In this document: positions 34,054-45,132 of the stretch, piece after piece
How positions within the stretch are numbered: position 1 is the stretch's first letter
Layout: every line of letters begins with the position of its first letter
Assembly (NCBI GenBank): GCA_027382625.1
Contig: JAJKFJ010020701.1
Coordinates: 62,001 to 126,000 of the forward strand
Reading direction: 5' to 3'
Length of the DNA: 64,000 bases
From: Tetmemena sp. SeJ-2015
Lineage: Eukaryota > Ciliophora > Spirotrichea > Sporadotrichida > Oxytrichidae
The notes under the pieces: model-generated
The model's input: only the letters and a program-made list of their open reading frames with translations
Told to the model about the DNA's origin: nothing
Databases searched by the model: none
Made by a program: the position numbers and the translations under genes

Positions 34054-34399
34054 GTTTATTGGCAGCTCCACAGTGAAAGTAAATTAGAAACTTTATAAAT
34101 TAATAATTTAAAGTTGAGCCGACTCCAACTTAGGACTGAAAAGTTAAATTTCCTCCAAGTGCCTCAGCCAGATTCTTTGAAATAGTAAGTCCCAGTCCAC
34201 ACCCCTCTTTGTTTAAATTTCTATCTTTCATGATCTTCACATACGCTTTGAACAAATTCTTCTTGTCATTATCTGAAATCCCAACGCCAGAGTCCTCAAC
34301 TGAAATCATACAACATAATTTAGGATATTATATCATTATAGAATTTTATAAATCCGGATCCTATTTTCGAGAAGGTGAGTCTTAATTTTGACGAATCCT
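34054..34399 (-). CDS. Unit 4: HATPase F/G boxes
   Basis: Opens at AGGATTCGTC (minus sense of 34390-34399; partner 41852-41861). Motifs EDSGVGISDNDKKNLFK, EGCGLGLTISKNLAEALGGN and FTVELPIN are intact after removal of two short IESs. Confidence 0.87.
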
Positions 34400-34486
34400 G
34401 TGAAGAAAGAATAAAATCATAAGAAAAAATAATGAAAAGAGAACAAATGAAATTAAAAGTTAAATTAATACGGGAAAATGATGGGA

Positions 34487-34763
34487 TCATTAGTACTACT
34501 CATCTTAAAATATTCCTATTTCTTATAAAACGTGTTCCAGCTTTTGAACATCAATTGGCTTTTAAAATTGTCAATGCAGAAAAATGAAATTAATTTAAAC
34601 CTAATGCTTGGTGAATATAAAGTCAAAAGCATTAAGAGCATCTAATTCATCTTTGAGTCGATCATCTCCAGTCAGTAGTATTAGTTTTTTAAAGGTGGAT
34701 AATTCTCCCTTTTATTGTTTAACTCTCACTAATTATGCCATCTCCAAGCCATTCATCTGAGGC
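34487..34763 (-). CDS. Unit 4: REC-b, last MDS with the stop codon
   Basis: PQMNGLEMA, LILLTGDDRLKDELDALNAFDF, then a 48-bp IES (34562-34609, pointer AAGC) splitting Lys-Pro; joined, it gives TKPIDVQKLEHVLQEIGIFQD and TGA at 34487-34489. Confidence 0.85.
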
Positions 34764-35064
34764 CTTCAAAATAATTTTCCTTTTTAAAAAAGAAATATGG
34801 GAAATGAAATTAAGAAATTAAAGGATTTATGTAAATCCCTGCTTATCTGATGAGATATTGTTAATTCTTTGAGTATGGAGTTTCCTTTAAGTGATTGAAT
34901 TTAAAATTTTAATGAGTGATTCCTTTCGAATTCAGGATTAGTACTTCTGATTATTTTAGATTAAAAGATGAATGCTTATTCATTCTATAATTAGTCATTC
35001 CTAATTATTTTGTTTACTAAATTCTCTGGCATCATTAATTAAAACTAACAAGTTTACTCCAACA

Positions 35065-37028
35065 ATGAGGATATCCACCAATAGAATAAGTCATTTAAAA
35101 TAAAAAGGATTTGATTATAAATTATGATAAATAGGCTTACCAATTTTAGTCCTTCAATGAGAAATGCTCCAGAGTTCATCAACCGGCAAACTCTGCCAAG
35201 AGAAAGGTAAAATCATTTTCAAGATTCCTAAGAGAAAGGCATATAATTAAGTAGATAATTAAAGAATTAACTATTTGTGGCATGATTTCAAATGCTGGGA
35301 AAATAAGCGAATTGGATCGCTTCAGTCAAGTACATCAGAGCGAAACCACCTTTTACAACTTCGATTATAATTTACTAAAAGCTAAATCTTAAAACTAGCA
35401 TGATCCAATCCATAATGAAAGCGTCAGTTTTAACATCCCTTAAGCTTCATCTACCACTAAGTTTGACACCCAAAGAGAAGATGAAGTAATTAACAATGGT
35501 TTGAACATAATAGTTTAAATGAAATCTTTCTTATAGGTTTGAAAGTGTTGATGAGCACTTTATATTCTACACTGACATTAGATAAGTTCACATTCTAATT
35601 TAAGGATCCAATTCTTGAGCTCTAGTTTTAAATGTTTCTGCATGAGAAAATTAAATATTTCGGCAAAATGGCGTCATACGAAACCATCCTTCTCACATTT
35701 ATTTTCTTTTCAGTAACAATTTTCAATGCTATAACAAAAAGGCAAATTGATTCTTAGAATTTTTTTAAAAAATAAGCTATAATTATTTTAAGTCATAGAG
35801 CTTGCAGCAAAATCGAAAAAATAAAAAAAATATGCCGAGAGACCATCAATCTGGTAAGGAGGTAAATTCTGTTTTATCTGTTTTTTTTTTACTTTTCATA
35901 ACTTCTAAATAGTTTTTATATGTGCTTTTACAACAAAAGCAAGTATTCAGAATGAGAGGTTTTTTCAGTTTAAAAGCCTACTAATCTTTTGAAAATAGCA
36001 TCGAAGTCATTACATAGTTTTAGAGTGCTCGAAAACTAGAGGGATGGCTAAGCAAGTTATGAGCATATTATATAAATGACAAGAGAGGTTTCTTAATTTT
36101 CAAAATAATGTTCAATAATTATTTGATTCATAGAATTATTTCCTGGGGACTAGCACTTTTTATATGCTTTCTTAGTTATATTGCATATAGAATTAAGCTT
36201 TAATTTATTGAAAGTTTTAATTTTTAATTATTGAATTTCAGCGAAGAACTTAAAGTTTGCACTACACTTTTGTACAATATATACTATTGGGTGCTTCGCT
36301 ACTCTACTAGAAATGAGCATATTAAACTAAAAAGTGCCACGAGTTGACAGTTTTCCAGTAATGGTTGCTTTCATTACTTCTGTCTCAGCTATAAACTACT
36401 CCCCTAAAATACTGCTTTTTGTGTACATTCAATAAAAAATAATATTTACTATTTTAGAATAAGGTGTAAATTCATTGTGCTTTACTTGTACCTCTGCATA
36501 AGATCTTATTTTTGGTTTTCCGTCTTTAATGATCAAAATTATTTTTGAAAATATTTAAAAATCAGATTAAAAAAAGATTGAAGAGGAAGTGGTTGGAGGA
36601 GGAGGGCTCAGTTTGGAGTTAAGAGATCCTATAATTAGATATTTCGATGATTGATGCTCATCTTATTTCGTGACTAAAGAGATTATGAAAAATTAAGACA
36701 GAAGTAGTGCCTTTTTTAATTTTTGATTATATTTCATACAATCAATAGGGAAAAAAGTAGTAAACTAAACTGCCACCTATATTCAGCCCCACCCTTTGAT
36801 TTTAAATAAGATGGATTTTAATTAAATTCTTTAATATGTATAAATCATTTAAATTATATTTAATGACTTCTTGTACTTTATATCTTACTTTTTGTTAGCA
36901 TTTGCATTCATCTATCTATATGCGAGATATCTCACTTACAAGGACAGATAACTTTTTAGAGAATAATACAATTAGAAGCAGCTTCTTAAAATTTTCCATT
37001 CACTCATTCGAACTCACCATGATGGAAT
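35065..37028 (+). CDS. Unit 4: N-terminus and membrane sensor
   Basis: MRISTNR (35065-35085), AATAG-bounded IES, RLTNFSPSMRNAPEFI, then NFDYNLLKAKSQNQHDP ... TKFDTQREDEVINNG and, through a GGTTTGAA pointer, LKVLMSTLYSTLTLDKFTF. Sensor pieces: MFLHEKIKYFGKMASYETIL; an IES of about 340 bp at 35780-36130; WGLALFICFLSYIAYR; a 43-bp IES (36195-36237, pointer GAATT) giving YRISAKNLKFALHFC; and a 334-bp IES (36533-36866, pointer TTTAATGA) giving VFNDFLYFISYFLLAF. It ends at HHDGI. Here the codon that is TGA in units 2, 3 and 5 is TTA. Confidence 0.8.
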
Positions 37029-37074
37029 TCATATTTTTATGCCCACTATTTTTTAAAAGAATTTTATAATATAT

Positions 37075-37170
37075 TTTGATTGTGTTCACATCAGGAGAGA
37101 ATATAATTTCATACAATACTAAAATAGAAGAGATTTTTAACGCTTAGTTAGATCTCGAGCCCATTTTTAT
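37075..37170 (+). CDS. Unit 4: PAS-like segment
   Basis: VFTSGENIISYNTKIEEIFN then AQLDLEPI, matching VFTTGEKMISYNTKI of unit 5. It is cut off from its linker (from 40440) by the 2.8-kb TBE-like insertion. Confidence 0.7.
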
Positions 37171-37429
37171 TATTTTCATTTATAATTTTAAATAAACATT
37201 AAAAGAGGAGGATAGACTCCAAAGGAGATATTTTGTTTTTAGTTTCTATAAATGTATAGATTTCCATTAAGAATAAGACATAAAAGTAAGCAGACAATTT
37301 TTCTGATAAATTAAATAATTTAAACCAAAGCAACACAAATAATAAAATTGATGAGATAAGAGAAGTATAATTAATTTAATTAGAAATTTTAAATTCTAAC
37401 CTATAATTTTAACCCTAAACAGGCAATCT

Positions 37430-38860
37430 AAAGTCTTCTAGGAAGGTGACCTTGACGTCTGTCTCATATTCTCTGAATTTTATACCTTTAAGTGCTTCTC
37501 ATATCTCAGATAACTGAGTGTTAGGTTTCATAGTTTGCTTGATTATTACTCTAACTTTTTAAAGGTTCTGATACCTTGTCTAGTCACAATGTCTATGTTG
37601 CGAATTATATTGCATCATCTTAACTTTCACACTAGTAGTATTCCTATTGGTTTCATATCGCATTCAGGTTATGATTGCACTATAGACCAAATTGTCCCAC
37701 TGCACTGAACCGTGAGCCAATCTGTCTCTATGGGAAGTTGCCTGCAGTTCCTTGCACCGATGCCCTCAAAGTTTTCTCTTCTTACAACTCTGGTGAAGTC
37801 TATGACAGTTGCTGCTACTGGTTCAAAGTTTATCATGATTTTCTCTTACTTGAGAGAAGCACGAATCCCAACTCATGCACTCCATCACTCCTCTAACGGG
37901 GTCAGTGAGAATAGCAGTAAGCTAGTACTGGTTGCGCCCGTGAGGAGAAATTCTCTTAGTGTGACCCCATTTAGGAAGGCGAATGCGATGTAATCATGAT
38001 CATGATTGAACACCAGCAAGATGAGAACGTACTACTGCAAGTTTTTGTCCCTCGCTTCTCTGAACACTGTCAGTTCGTTCGCGAACTCAAACCTCTCTCT
38101 TCCTTCTTTACTAGGTATTCGTAAGGAAGATCTTGTAAGCATACTATTCTTGTATGCTCTTCCGATCTTTCGCTTCGCATCAGCAAGGTGAGGTAATTTT
38201 GAACACACCTCCAAAATTACAACTCTCAAGCATTGGAGTCTTGCTTGAAGCTTACTGAAACTTTACTGAACACCATACACTAAGTCTTCCGATCTGAACT
38301 CAATCTTCCTCTTCTTCTCTCTTGCTTCCTCTTTAGTTAACTTGTCAAGTATACTTGCTTGCCTCTTAGCTGCACCATTCTTTAAAGTTTCTTTATACCT
38401 CAAATTACGAACTCAGCCATGTGCTTTTTCTCCATGTGTTTCTTGAGAAAGCAGAGTGAGAGAATTCTGCTCACAAGGTGAGCAAGGATAGCGACCGTCA
38501 CTTGCTAATGCTTTTCATATAGATGTAGGTTTGTTGAGTGGACTTCCATTGATGTGGCCGCTGTGAGGCTCTGAGGATATTCGAACTGTCGTTGACATTA
38601 CTCGCATTCAAAGTTTCTTCCTCCTCATTGAGCTCTCTGGAGCAGCAACAGGGAGCACTTCAGGTCGATTAGTTTAAACGCCCACGGACTTCTCAAACTC
38701 TTGGCTTTGACCAATTTAAACACAGAGATCTCTTGCTCGAGCTCAAGTTCAGAGAGCTCTCCCTTGCACTTAGTGCACACAGCATCTTGTTTGGTTGCTG
38801 TTCCGAACATTAGTTTAGCTTGTGTTTGCTAAGGTTGTACTTGTCTTCTTAGTTGGGTTG
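37430..38860 (-). pseudogene. TBE 57-kDa-like zinc-finger protein, frame-shifted
   Basis: Minus reading shows AVCTKCKGELSELELEQEIS, then NFECEQCQRQFEYPQSL followed by His residues, and YPCSPCEQNSL with a following KHMEKKH, which look like C2H2-type fingers. Downstream are KEEAREKKRKIEFRSEDLVY, RFEFANELTVFREARDKNLQ and AFAFLNGVTLREFLL. Literature describes the TBE 57-kDa ORF as zinc-finger plus kinase-like; the C-terminal part could correspond to that, but I could not identify catalytic residues. Multiple frame changes are present. Confidence 0.55.
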
Positions 38861-38879
38861 GTTTAAATATCCTTCTGTA

Positions 38880-39128
38880 AGTTTTAGAGATTAATTGTGC
38901 ACTGAAACCTGGTATTAATGAAGGAAAGAACAAAGTTATTAAAGAATGGAAGCAAATACAAGCATGGAGATGAGCGAGCGTCTATCAATATACAAACCTC
39001 GGCAAGAGGAGACGCACATTTGCGAGGAGCAAGTTCGAAAAAAAGAAAGCTTGGTCCATTTAACAGACCTAACTGAAGATAGAAAGGAACCTCTTAATAA
39101 TCCCTTCTTCCCAGATAAGCAAAAGTGA
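38880..39128 (+). pseudogene. TBE small-ORF remnant
   Basis: NTSMEMSERLSIYKPRQEE and NPFFPDKQK-TGA match the downstream block of the small ORF at 23.2-23.45 kb. The upstream domain (VISDEWFEQL region) is missing. Confidence 0.6.
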
Positions 39129-39239
39129 CTTAAGTCATTAAATTAAGCTTAAATACTTTTCCTAAATATTCACCTACCTTATCTCGCAAATAACTTTGTC
39201 TTCTCTTCTTCCACTCTCTTTCAACTACTCACTATTAAA

Positions 39240-40170
39240 TCCTCTGTATCGATAGCTAAATCATGCATCAAGTGATAGAGCAGCAGCTCTTATAGTGTCC
39301 CTTAACTAAGTTCCAGTAATACTCAATGCCGTAACAACTCTGGCGAGTATGAAACATTAAAAACAGGAGTGATGTTCAATCAGCGTATGCCTTCTTCGCT
39401 TCCTTTGTCTGTATACGCTGAGGTTGTCAACGGAGTAAAACGATCTCACCGTCTGGGATCTTCTCTCTGAGCTTCTTAAGAACGCAACATACTGCTTCTC
39501 GCTTGATAGAGCGAGGGTCAAGGACATAAGCTTCTAAGACTGAGTCTTCGCTGATTCCTGCAAGTAACGCACTTGTAGTTATATTTACTTTCTACTCGTA
39601 AACTTCTATGGTTATCCTGCTTCTTGTACCAACTCTTCTTCATGAAGGTGTTGTGTGTGAACACAGCTTCGTCAGAACATACAAACTTCACGCTATCCCT
39701 CTCACACCTGAGCAGCTAGTCGTAAATATATTTCAGATCATTATAATAAAATGGCTTAGTGAAGTCTATAACGCGCTTCACTCGATTCACAGTTTTGTAC
39801 GTTATGCCATTTCAACGATAAATGTTTGCTACAGTCTACGGAGAGACCTTGAGATAGAAAACCATCTATGGAAGATCTTCGCGAGATGCTACTCCAAAAC
39901 TGAAGTGCGCTAGTGGCGAGAGTTTGAGGATAATCAAATATTGATGTGGGCACATCTTGAAACACTTAGAAGTTGCGTATGGGAAACAGCTGCAACTCCT
40001 AACTTTTCATCAGCAAAGCAACTTTCAAGAGCTATAGGCGCCCCGTGCACTCTCACAATTTTTGCGATGGAGTTGATGTAGAGAACTGGATATTACTACT
40101 GATAAGCGTGACATCCATACATTATAGTCAAAATGAAACTGAGATAAGATGGATCATGAGTTATTTTTGA
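39240..40170 (-). pseudogene. DD34E transposase, third long copy
   Basis: The same order of motifs as 23560-24459: HTH with NSIAKI, KFHRWFSISRS-type degraded second HTH, SDEAVFTHNTFMKKSW, VDNLSVYRQRKRRRA, IEYYWNLVKGHY. Indels interrupt every domain. Confidence 0.75.
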
Positions 40171-40439
40171 GTAATTTCGCGTTTGACTCATAATTTAATA
40201 CATTATGAAAAGAATTAATTATGACCAACCTTATTCAATTTTTTTTTATCGAGCTTTGATTAAGAAGGACTTCAGATTAGTAATTTGAATAGCAATAGAA
40301 CCTCCTTTAAAGTTAAGAGAAACTCTTAATTTTCTAAGCAGTAGAAAAATGGGAAAATTTTCTAGTAGCATTTTTAATAGTAGTTAACTTTTAGCGTCCC
40401 TAATAAATAAGTTTAAAAAGAAAACTCATATATAACAAA

Positions 40440-40965
40440 TAATATTTAAAAATGTCAAATAGGGAGGATCGATTAGGATCCTCATAAGGATTAGATCATT
40501 AAAAATTTAAACCCCTCTCTTAAGGATATATTAAGAGAAAATAAAGATGAAGGCCCAAAAAATAAAAAAATAACTCAAATATAATTAAGAGATGATATAA
40601 ATAATTGGAATAAATAACTAAACATTGAAATGAACTAGCAAAATGAGAGATTAAAAGATCTTCTGAACTTAATACAAATATTTTTTAATTTAACCAAGCT
40701 ATTTTGGATAAACAATAGTTTAAGAAAAGATTAGACGGAGAAGTGGGAGATGATATACTTGAGGCTTGGAGAAATATCTGGGACTACATTTAGTATCTAG
40801 CAAGGTTTAAGAATACTCACTTCATTGAAAGTGACATTATTGATTTAATGGAAGAAGGCGTGTTTTTTAAGCTAAAGATATAAAATTCACAGAGCTCTAA
40901 TTAAACAGGAGACCCGAAGGGATATTAAACTAAGATGCTTCAAGTTTTTCCACAAATAATCATGA
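40440..40965 (+). CDS. Unit 4: polar linker before HisKA
   Basis: From about 40460, SLKDILRENKDEGPKNKK, RDDINNWNKQLNIEMNQQNE and RLKDLLN; after an AAC/T-bounded IES of about 45 bp, WRNIWDYIQYLARFK, MEEGVFFKLKI and KMLQVFPQI. Same order as units 1, 3 and 5. Confidence 0.7.
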
Positions 40966-41304
40966 TTATTATTCTTTCAGTATCTTTTTTCAAGATTATT
41001 TTAAAGATTTAATTTTCTATTTAGTTTCATACTTTTCTTTTTTACTGAACTATTATGTAGTTTACGAAAAGAGTCAGTCAAACTGTGTTTGAAAAAGAGT
41101 TCTTCTTTATTACAACAGACTTAAAAATTTTGAATTTTACTCTATTAGTTTTGGTTCCAAATAGATCTATATTATCAGATCTAAGCTCTTCTAAAAAAAA
41201 CGTGGTTTGTCTCTCCAAAAGCTACTCAAATTGGGAAACTGAAATAATTGTGGGAAATTGAAAATAAATTTGTAATATTAACATGTGATTTTTTATAATC
41301 TAAA

Positions 41305-41560
41305 CAGGCTGTGAAGCACTGGTGATTACAACTATTCGTGATATGTCCCACTGGATTGAATTAGAGCGACAGAAAAACCTAAATCAGTTCAAGACTCTGG
41401 CCTTTGCCTAAGCAGCTCATGAGTTCCGAAATCCACTGAGTGCAATTATTTCTTCACTAGACTTAATGAAGGGCAGTATATAACTTGACTCTGTAAATGA
41501 GTAGTACTTCAACACAGCTAAAAATTGCTCCAACCTTCTACTGCATTTGGTAAATGATAT
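41305..41560 (+). CDS. Unit 4: HisKA domain
   Basis: GEALVITTIRDMSHWIELERQKN, AAHEFRNPLSAIISSLDL, CSNLLLHLVNDIL. H box intact. A short IES with ATATCCT/ATATCCT-like ends leads to DYSQIES of the next segment. Confidence 0.88.
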
Positions 41561-41589
41561 TCTTTCTAATTTTTAATTAAATTTTGAAA

Positions 41590-41861
41590 TATCCTAGACT
41601 ACTCCCAAATAGAATCGAGGAAGATTCAAATGAACAAGGACATCGTTTCGCTTGAGAAAGTAATTTAAGAGAGCATCGAAATTCTCTCATTCAATATATA
41701 ATTGTAATATATTTTTCAAAGCTGTTTCTAAGGGTCTAGATCTGTCTTACCATGTGGCATCCCAGATTCCAGAGAGACTGATGACTGACCAAAATAGATT
41801 AAGGCAGATTCTCATCAACCTCATTTCAAATGCTATCAAATACACTCACAGAGGATTCGTC
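41590..41861 (+). CDS. Unit 4: HATPase N box
   Basis: DYSQIESRKIQMNKDIVSLEK, LSF + IES (41690s) + KAVSKGLDLSYHVASQ, TDQNRLRQILINLISNAIKY. It ends at AGGATTCGTC (41852-41861), partner of the minus-strand half at 34390-34399. Confidence 0.88.
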
Positions 41862-42263
41862 TCACATTATAAGATTATAAATTTTATGATGTAAGTACAT
41901 TTTTAGTTGTAAACTTAAAATTATTTGTAAAGTTTACCAAATTAAAGTGAAATCTACACTCTGAAAATAAATTTCTTTATTTGAGAATTAAAATATAATG
42001 TTTTAATTAGTTTTATCAAGATCATAAAATCTTATATCCATATGATAAAATATAAGCAAAGGAGCAATTTATGTTAAAAATAATTTCAGTCATAAAAATT
42101 GACTTGAAACAAATACATCAAAATTCTTTTAGATCCTAAGATAGAGTTAAATAATAAATTAGATAACCCAGGGAATGATTGTTGCATCTATTTATCATTT
42201 AAATATTTTTTTTCTCTGATATTGAATTTGAATATTAAATTTCCTCTACTGTCTTAATTGTAA

Positions 42264-42960
42264 TCTGAGGCATTTTTATTGGAAGTATAAAAAATATTTT
42301 AAATTATATTTTGGATTGCTGTTTTAAAAGTCTAAAAATTTTTTTCAATCTTTGGGGTTTTTACGGTAAAAGACCAATTTTATTTATTACCCTAGTTCCT
42401 TAGTTAAAAAAATAAAAAAATTTTATTTAAATTTTAAAATTTTCAAAAAAATTTACTAAAATAGGGGTAATAATAGAAAGAAAAAAAATTTTCTAAACGA
42501 TATCCATTTAAAATAATGGATAATTTATTCAAGGTCTAGCTGCTGTTGAATTAATAAAATTTTTGGAGTTAAGAAGAGAATAGTTGCAGCATCCTCTTAA
42601 AAATTTAAAAATTGTTAATGTCATATTGTAACTTAATAATTTGAGTAAGGGGATCTTAACACAAAGCTTAAAATCAATATGATTTACAATTCAAATTTTT
42701 AAATGAGGAAAATCAAATCTTTAATCAAAAGTTCTTGAGGAGATCTTACTTAATCTTTTTTATTAAAATTATAAAATCATCAAATATAGTGTGAGGATGG
42801 CTTATGCATCTTTTAAGAACCTTTTTACAAAATCAAATTAGGTTTTTTTCAAATTTTTCAAATAAAAAAAAAATTGCTTTAAAAATAATTTTAGAAAAAT
42901 GTCACTCAAATTTGAAAAAAAAAAATTTTTTTTTAAAAAATATTCCCACAAAATTTTTAT
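42264..42960 (-). pseudogene. Unit 5: corrupted REC-a / receiver start
   Basis: The pointer ATGCCTCAGAT is exact at 42263-42273, but beyond it (42275-42960) the sequence only vaguely tracks unit 4: TTTTACGGTAAAAGACC where unit 4 has TTTTATCGGATCAAAGC, and TTATTTATTACCCTAG where unit 4 has CTATTTATTCCTATC. A/T and homopolymer runs replace the LILDNQ and IVDDD codons. Either the receiver half has decayed or the consensus is poor here. Confidence 0.5.
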
Positions 42961-43009
42961 GCAATTACTCTAAACAATAAAATTAATTATATCCTACTTT
43001 TAAAACTTT

Positions 43010-44040
43010 AGCCATTTCGTTGCTCATTATTCATTGGCTATTCGTGTAGTAGTTGTTATTTATGAAAATCTACACATTCAAATGATAATAACTAAAGACT
43101 CTTCATTTTATCAATTCGCGTAATTAGAATCAGAAGCTGCGATCTAGGTTTAACTTTAGATCTTGGCTATTAAATTATCAAGTGGCTGTTCAATTTCATT
43201 TATAACAGGAATTAATGGTCTATAGATATGCTCGCATCTATCTAAGTTGTAGTCCTCGAATTTAACTTGGTTTGTTTCAATCAAGCCCTCATCGAACTCT
43301 CTATCATACTGGGAATAAGTGAGACGCTAACTCTCCCCCTCTGACAAGAGTTATAGAATTATAGGGTCTCTCTAAAGTGCTGCTAAAAAAGGAAAAATCA
43401 TTAAATTAAGCCTGTGGGCCATTTAACGAATCCAAATAAACTTATATAACCCAAAATAGCCTTTTTAATTGTAGCTTTGAGGTATTCTTGAGTATTTATT
43501 TCCAAAATTTAATGTTTATAAGCCTACATTTGAAGCTTATTGTTACGTTTGACTTATCTCGTTTGTGTTTATAATCTATGATTAGGGAATAGTCTGCTGT
43601 ATAGTGCTGACTAGTCCTTACCTAGAATGATTTCTTCTCGCCTATCCTCTCTCTTTAATTTTCTTGTAACTCTAACTTCTCAGTTTCTTTCTTGGACGCA
43701 TATGCAATTCACTCAACATCACTATGGTCGCTTCTTGGTAGTTTACTTTAAATTATCAAATAGAATTTTCTAAAAAAAGGTTTGAGTATTCCAATTCTCT
43801 TTTATTAGCAGGACTATCGCTCCCATCTTCATTTTCCTCCTCCTCTACTATCCTATCATCTGAGGTGAAAAGATGCCTCATTATATTTATGTTCTTCGGT
43901 TCTATTTAACGATTTAGCAATTCTTGGTTTCTCTGCACTCTAACACTGAAATGGAATTTGCAAAAAATATAACTGCTACTAGATCTATCCACAGCATAAG
44001 CTTTTCCAAAGTTCTCATTATTTGCTAGTTTTTGAAAACT
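43010..44040 (-). CDS. Unit 5: linker between ATPase and receiver
   Basis: Minus reading, from high to low coordinates: QTQRLNNGLNKSFQKLANNE, AYAVDRSSS, a 27-bp IES with pointer CAGT, VRVQRNQELLNRQIEPKNIN, SDDRIVEEEENEDGSDSP, then YDREFDEGLIETNQVKFEDY and RCEHIYRPLIPVIN (43200-43330), and FHKQQLLHEQPM near 43050. Coding is continuous apart from short AT-rich inserts. Confidence 0.75.
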
Positions 44041-44074
44041 TTTGTTCAAACCATTATTCAGTCTCTGTGTCTAA

Positions 44075-44405
44075 TTGATTGGCAGCTCCACTGTGAAAGT
44101 AATTAAAACTGTTAATAATTTTAAAGTAGAGCCCACTCCAACTTAGGACTAAAAGGTTAAATTTCCTCCTAATGCTTCGGCCAATTCTTTAGAGATAGTG
44201 AGTCCCAGTCCACACCCCTCTTTGTTTAAATTTCTATCTTTCATAATCTTCACATACGCTTTGAACAAGTTTTTCTTGTCATTTTCTGAAATCCCAACCC
44301 CAGAGTCCTCAACTGAAATCGTATAAGAATTTATTTAGAATATATTAAATATTATAAATGCGAATCTTATTATCAACGAGGCGAGCCTTTATTTTGACGA
44401 ATCCT
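44075..44405 (-). CDS. Unit 5: HATPase F/G boxes
   Basis: Opens at AGGATTCGTC (minus sense of 44396-44405; partner 48121-48130). KARLVDNKIRI, an IES of 40 bp with pointer ATTT, SVEDSGVGISENDKKNLFK, EGCGLGLTISKELAEALGGN, then a 27-bp IES with pointer TACTTT (44096-44122) and TVELPIN. All motifs intact. Confidence 0.9.
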
Positions 44406-44515
44406 ATTTATTGCAAATGTCATACCTTAAGAGAGAAGTAAAAAATATCCAAAGAACAAAAAATTAACTCTTAAATTTCAAATCATTTTGTGAAAAGTTC
44501 GTACTATGACTATAT

Positions 44516-44792
44516 TCATTCTTCACGTAAAATTCCTATTTCTTTTAACACATGTTTCAACTTTTCAACATCAATCGGCTTTAAAATTGACAAAAAAAGA
44601 ATAATGAAAGTAATTTAAAGTAATTGAAAAAAGCTTGGTGAATATGAAGTCAAAAGCTTTAAGTGCATCTAAATCATTTTTGAGTCGATCATCCCCAGTG
44701 AGAAGGATCAGCTTTGTCTATGTAGATAAATCTCCCTTTTCCTACTTCGCTCTAACTAATTGAGCCATGTCTAAGCCATTCATCTGAGGCAT
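44516..44792 (-). CDS. Unit 5: REC-b, last MDS with the stop codon
   Basis: MPQMNGLDMAQLVRAK, LILLTGDDRLKNDLDALK, an AAGC-bounded IES splitting Lys-Pro; joined, TKPIDVEKLKHVLKEIGILR and TGA at 44516-44518. Confidence 0.87.
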
Positions 44793-45132
44793 GTACAAAT
44801 AAAATTCAAAACTATAACTTTTTTTTTTAAAAAGAAGAATGAAGTTAATATATTGAGAGTATATACTACGAATATATATGCCCCTGCTTATATCAATTGT
44901 TTACAACTATTGCTAATTTATCTTTACAATCTTATAATTTAACTTTAACGAACGATTCTTACTTGTTCAAGCTCTGAATATGCTAACTCTACTGTTTTAT
45001 GTTTATAGGTGTGTCATTAAATCAAGTTTTTATTCAAATACATATTAGGTGTATATAGAGTCGTCACCCAATTATTTATTCTTCTCTCTGGTGGGAGATC
45101 ATTAATTATAACTAAATTTTTTATTCTAAACT

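Larger units (their letters stand above)
37430..40200. mobile_element. TBE-like element with all three ORF remnants, inserted in unit 4
   Basis: The largest transposon copy in the window. From left to right it has a minus-strand zinc-finger ORF (37430-38860), a plus-strand remnant of the small ORF (38880-39128) and a minus-strand DDE transposase (39240-40170). Three such ORFs are the known content of hypotrich TBEs. GC content jumps relative to the flanks. No terminal repeats or C4A4 tips were seen, and frames are broken, so it is a fossil. It lies between the PAS-like segment and linker of unit 4, in DNA that would be eliminated. Confidence 0.8.
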
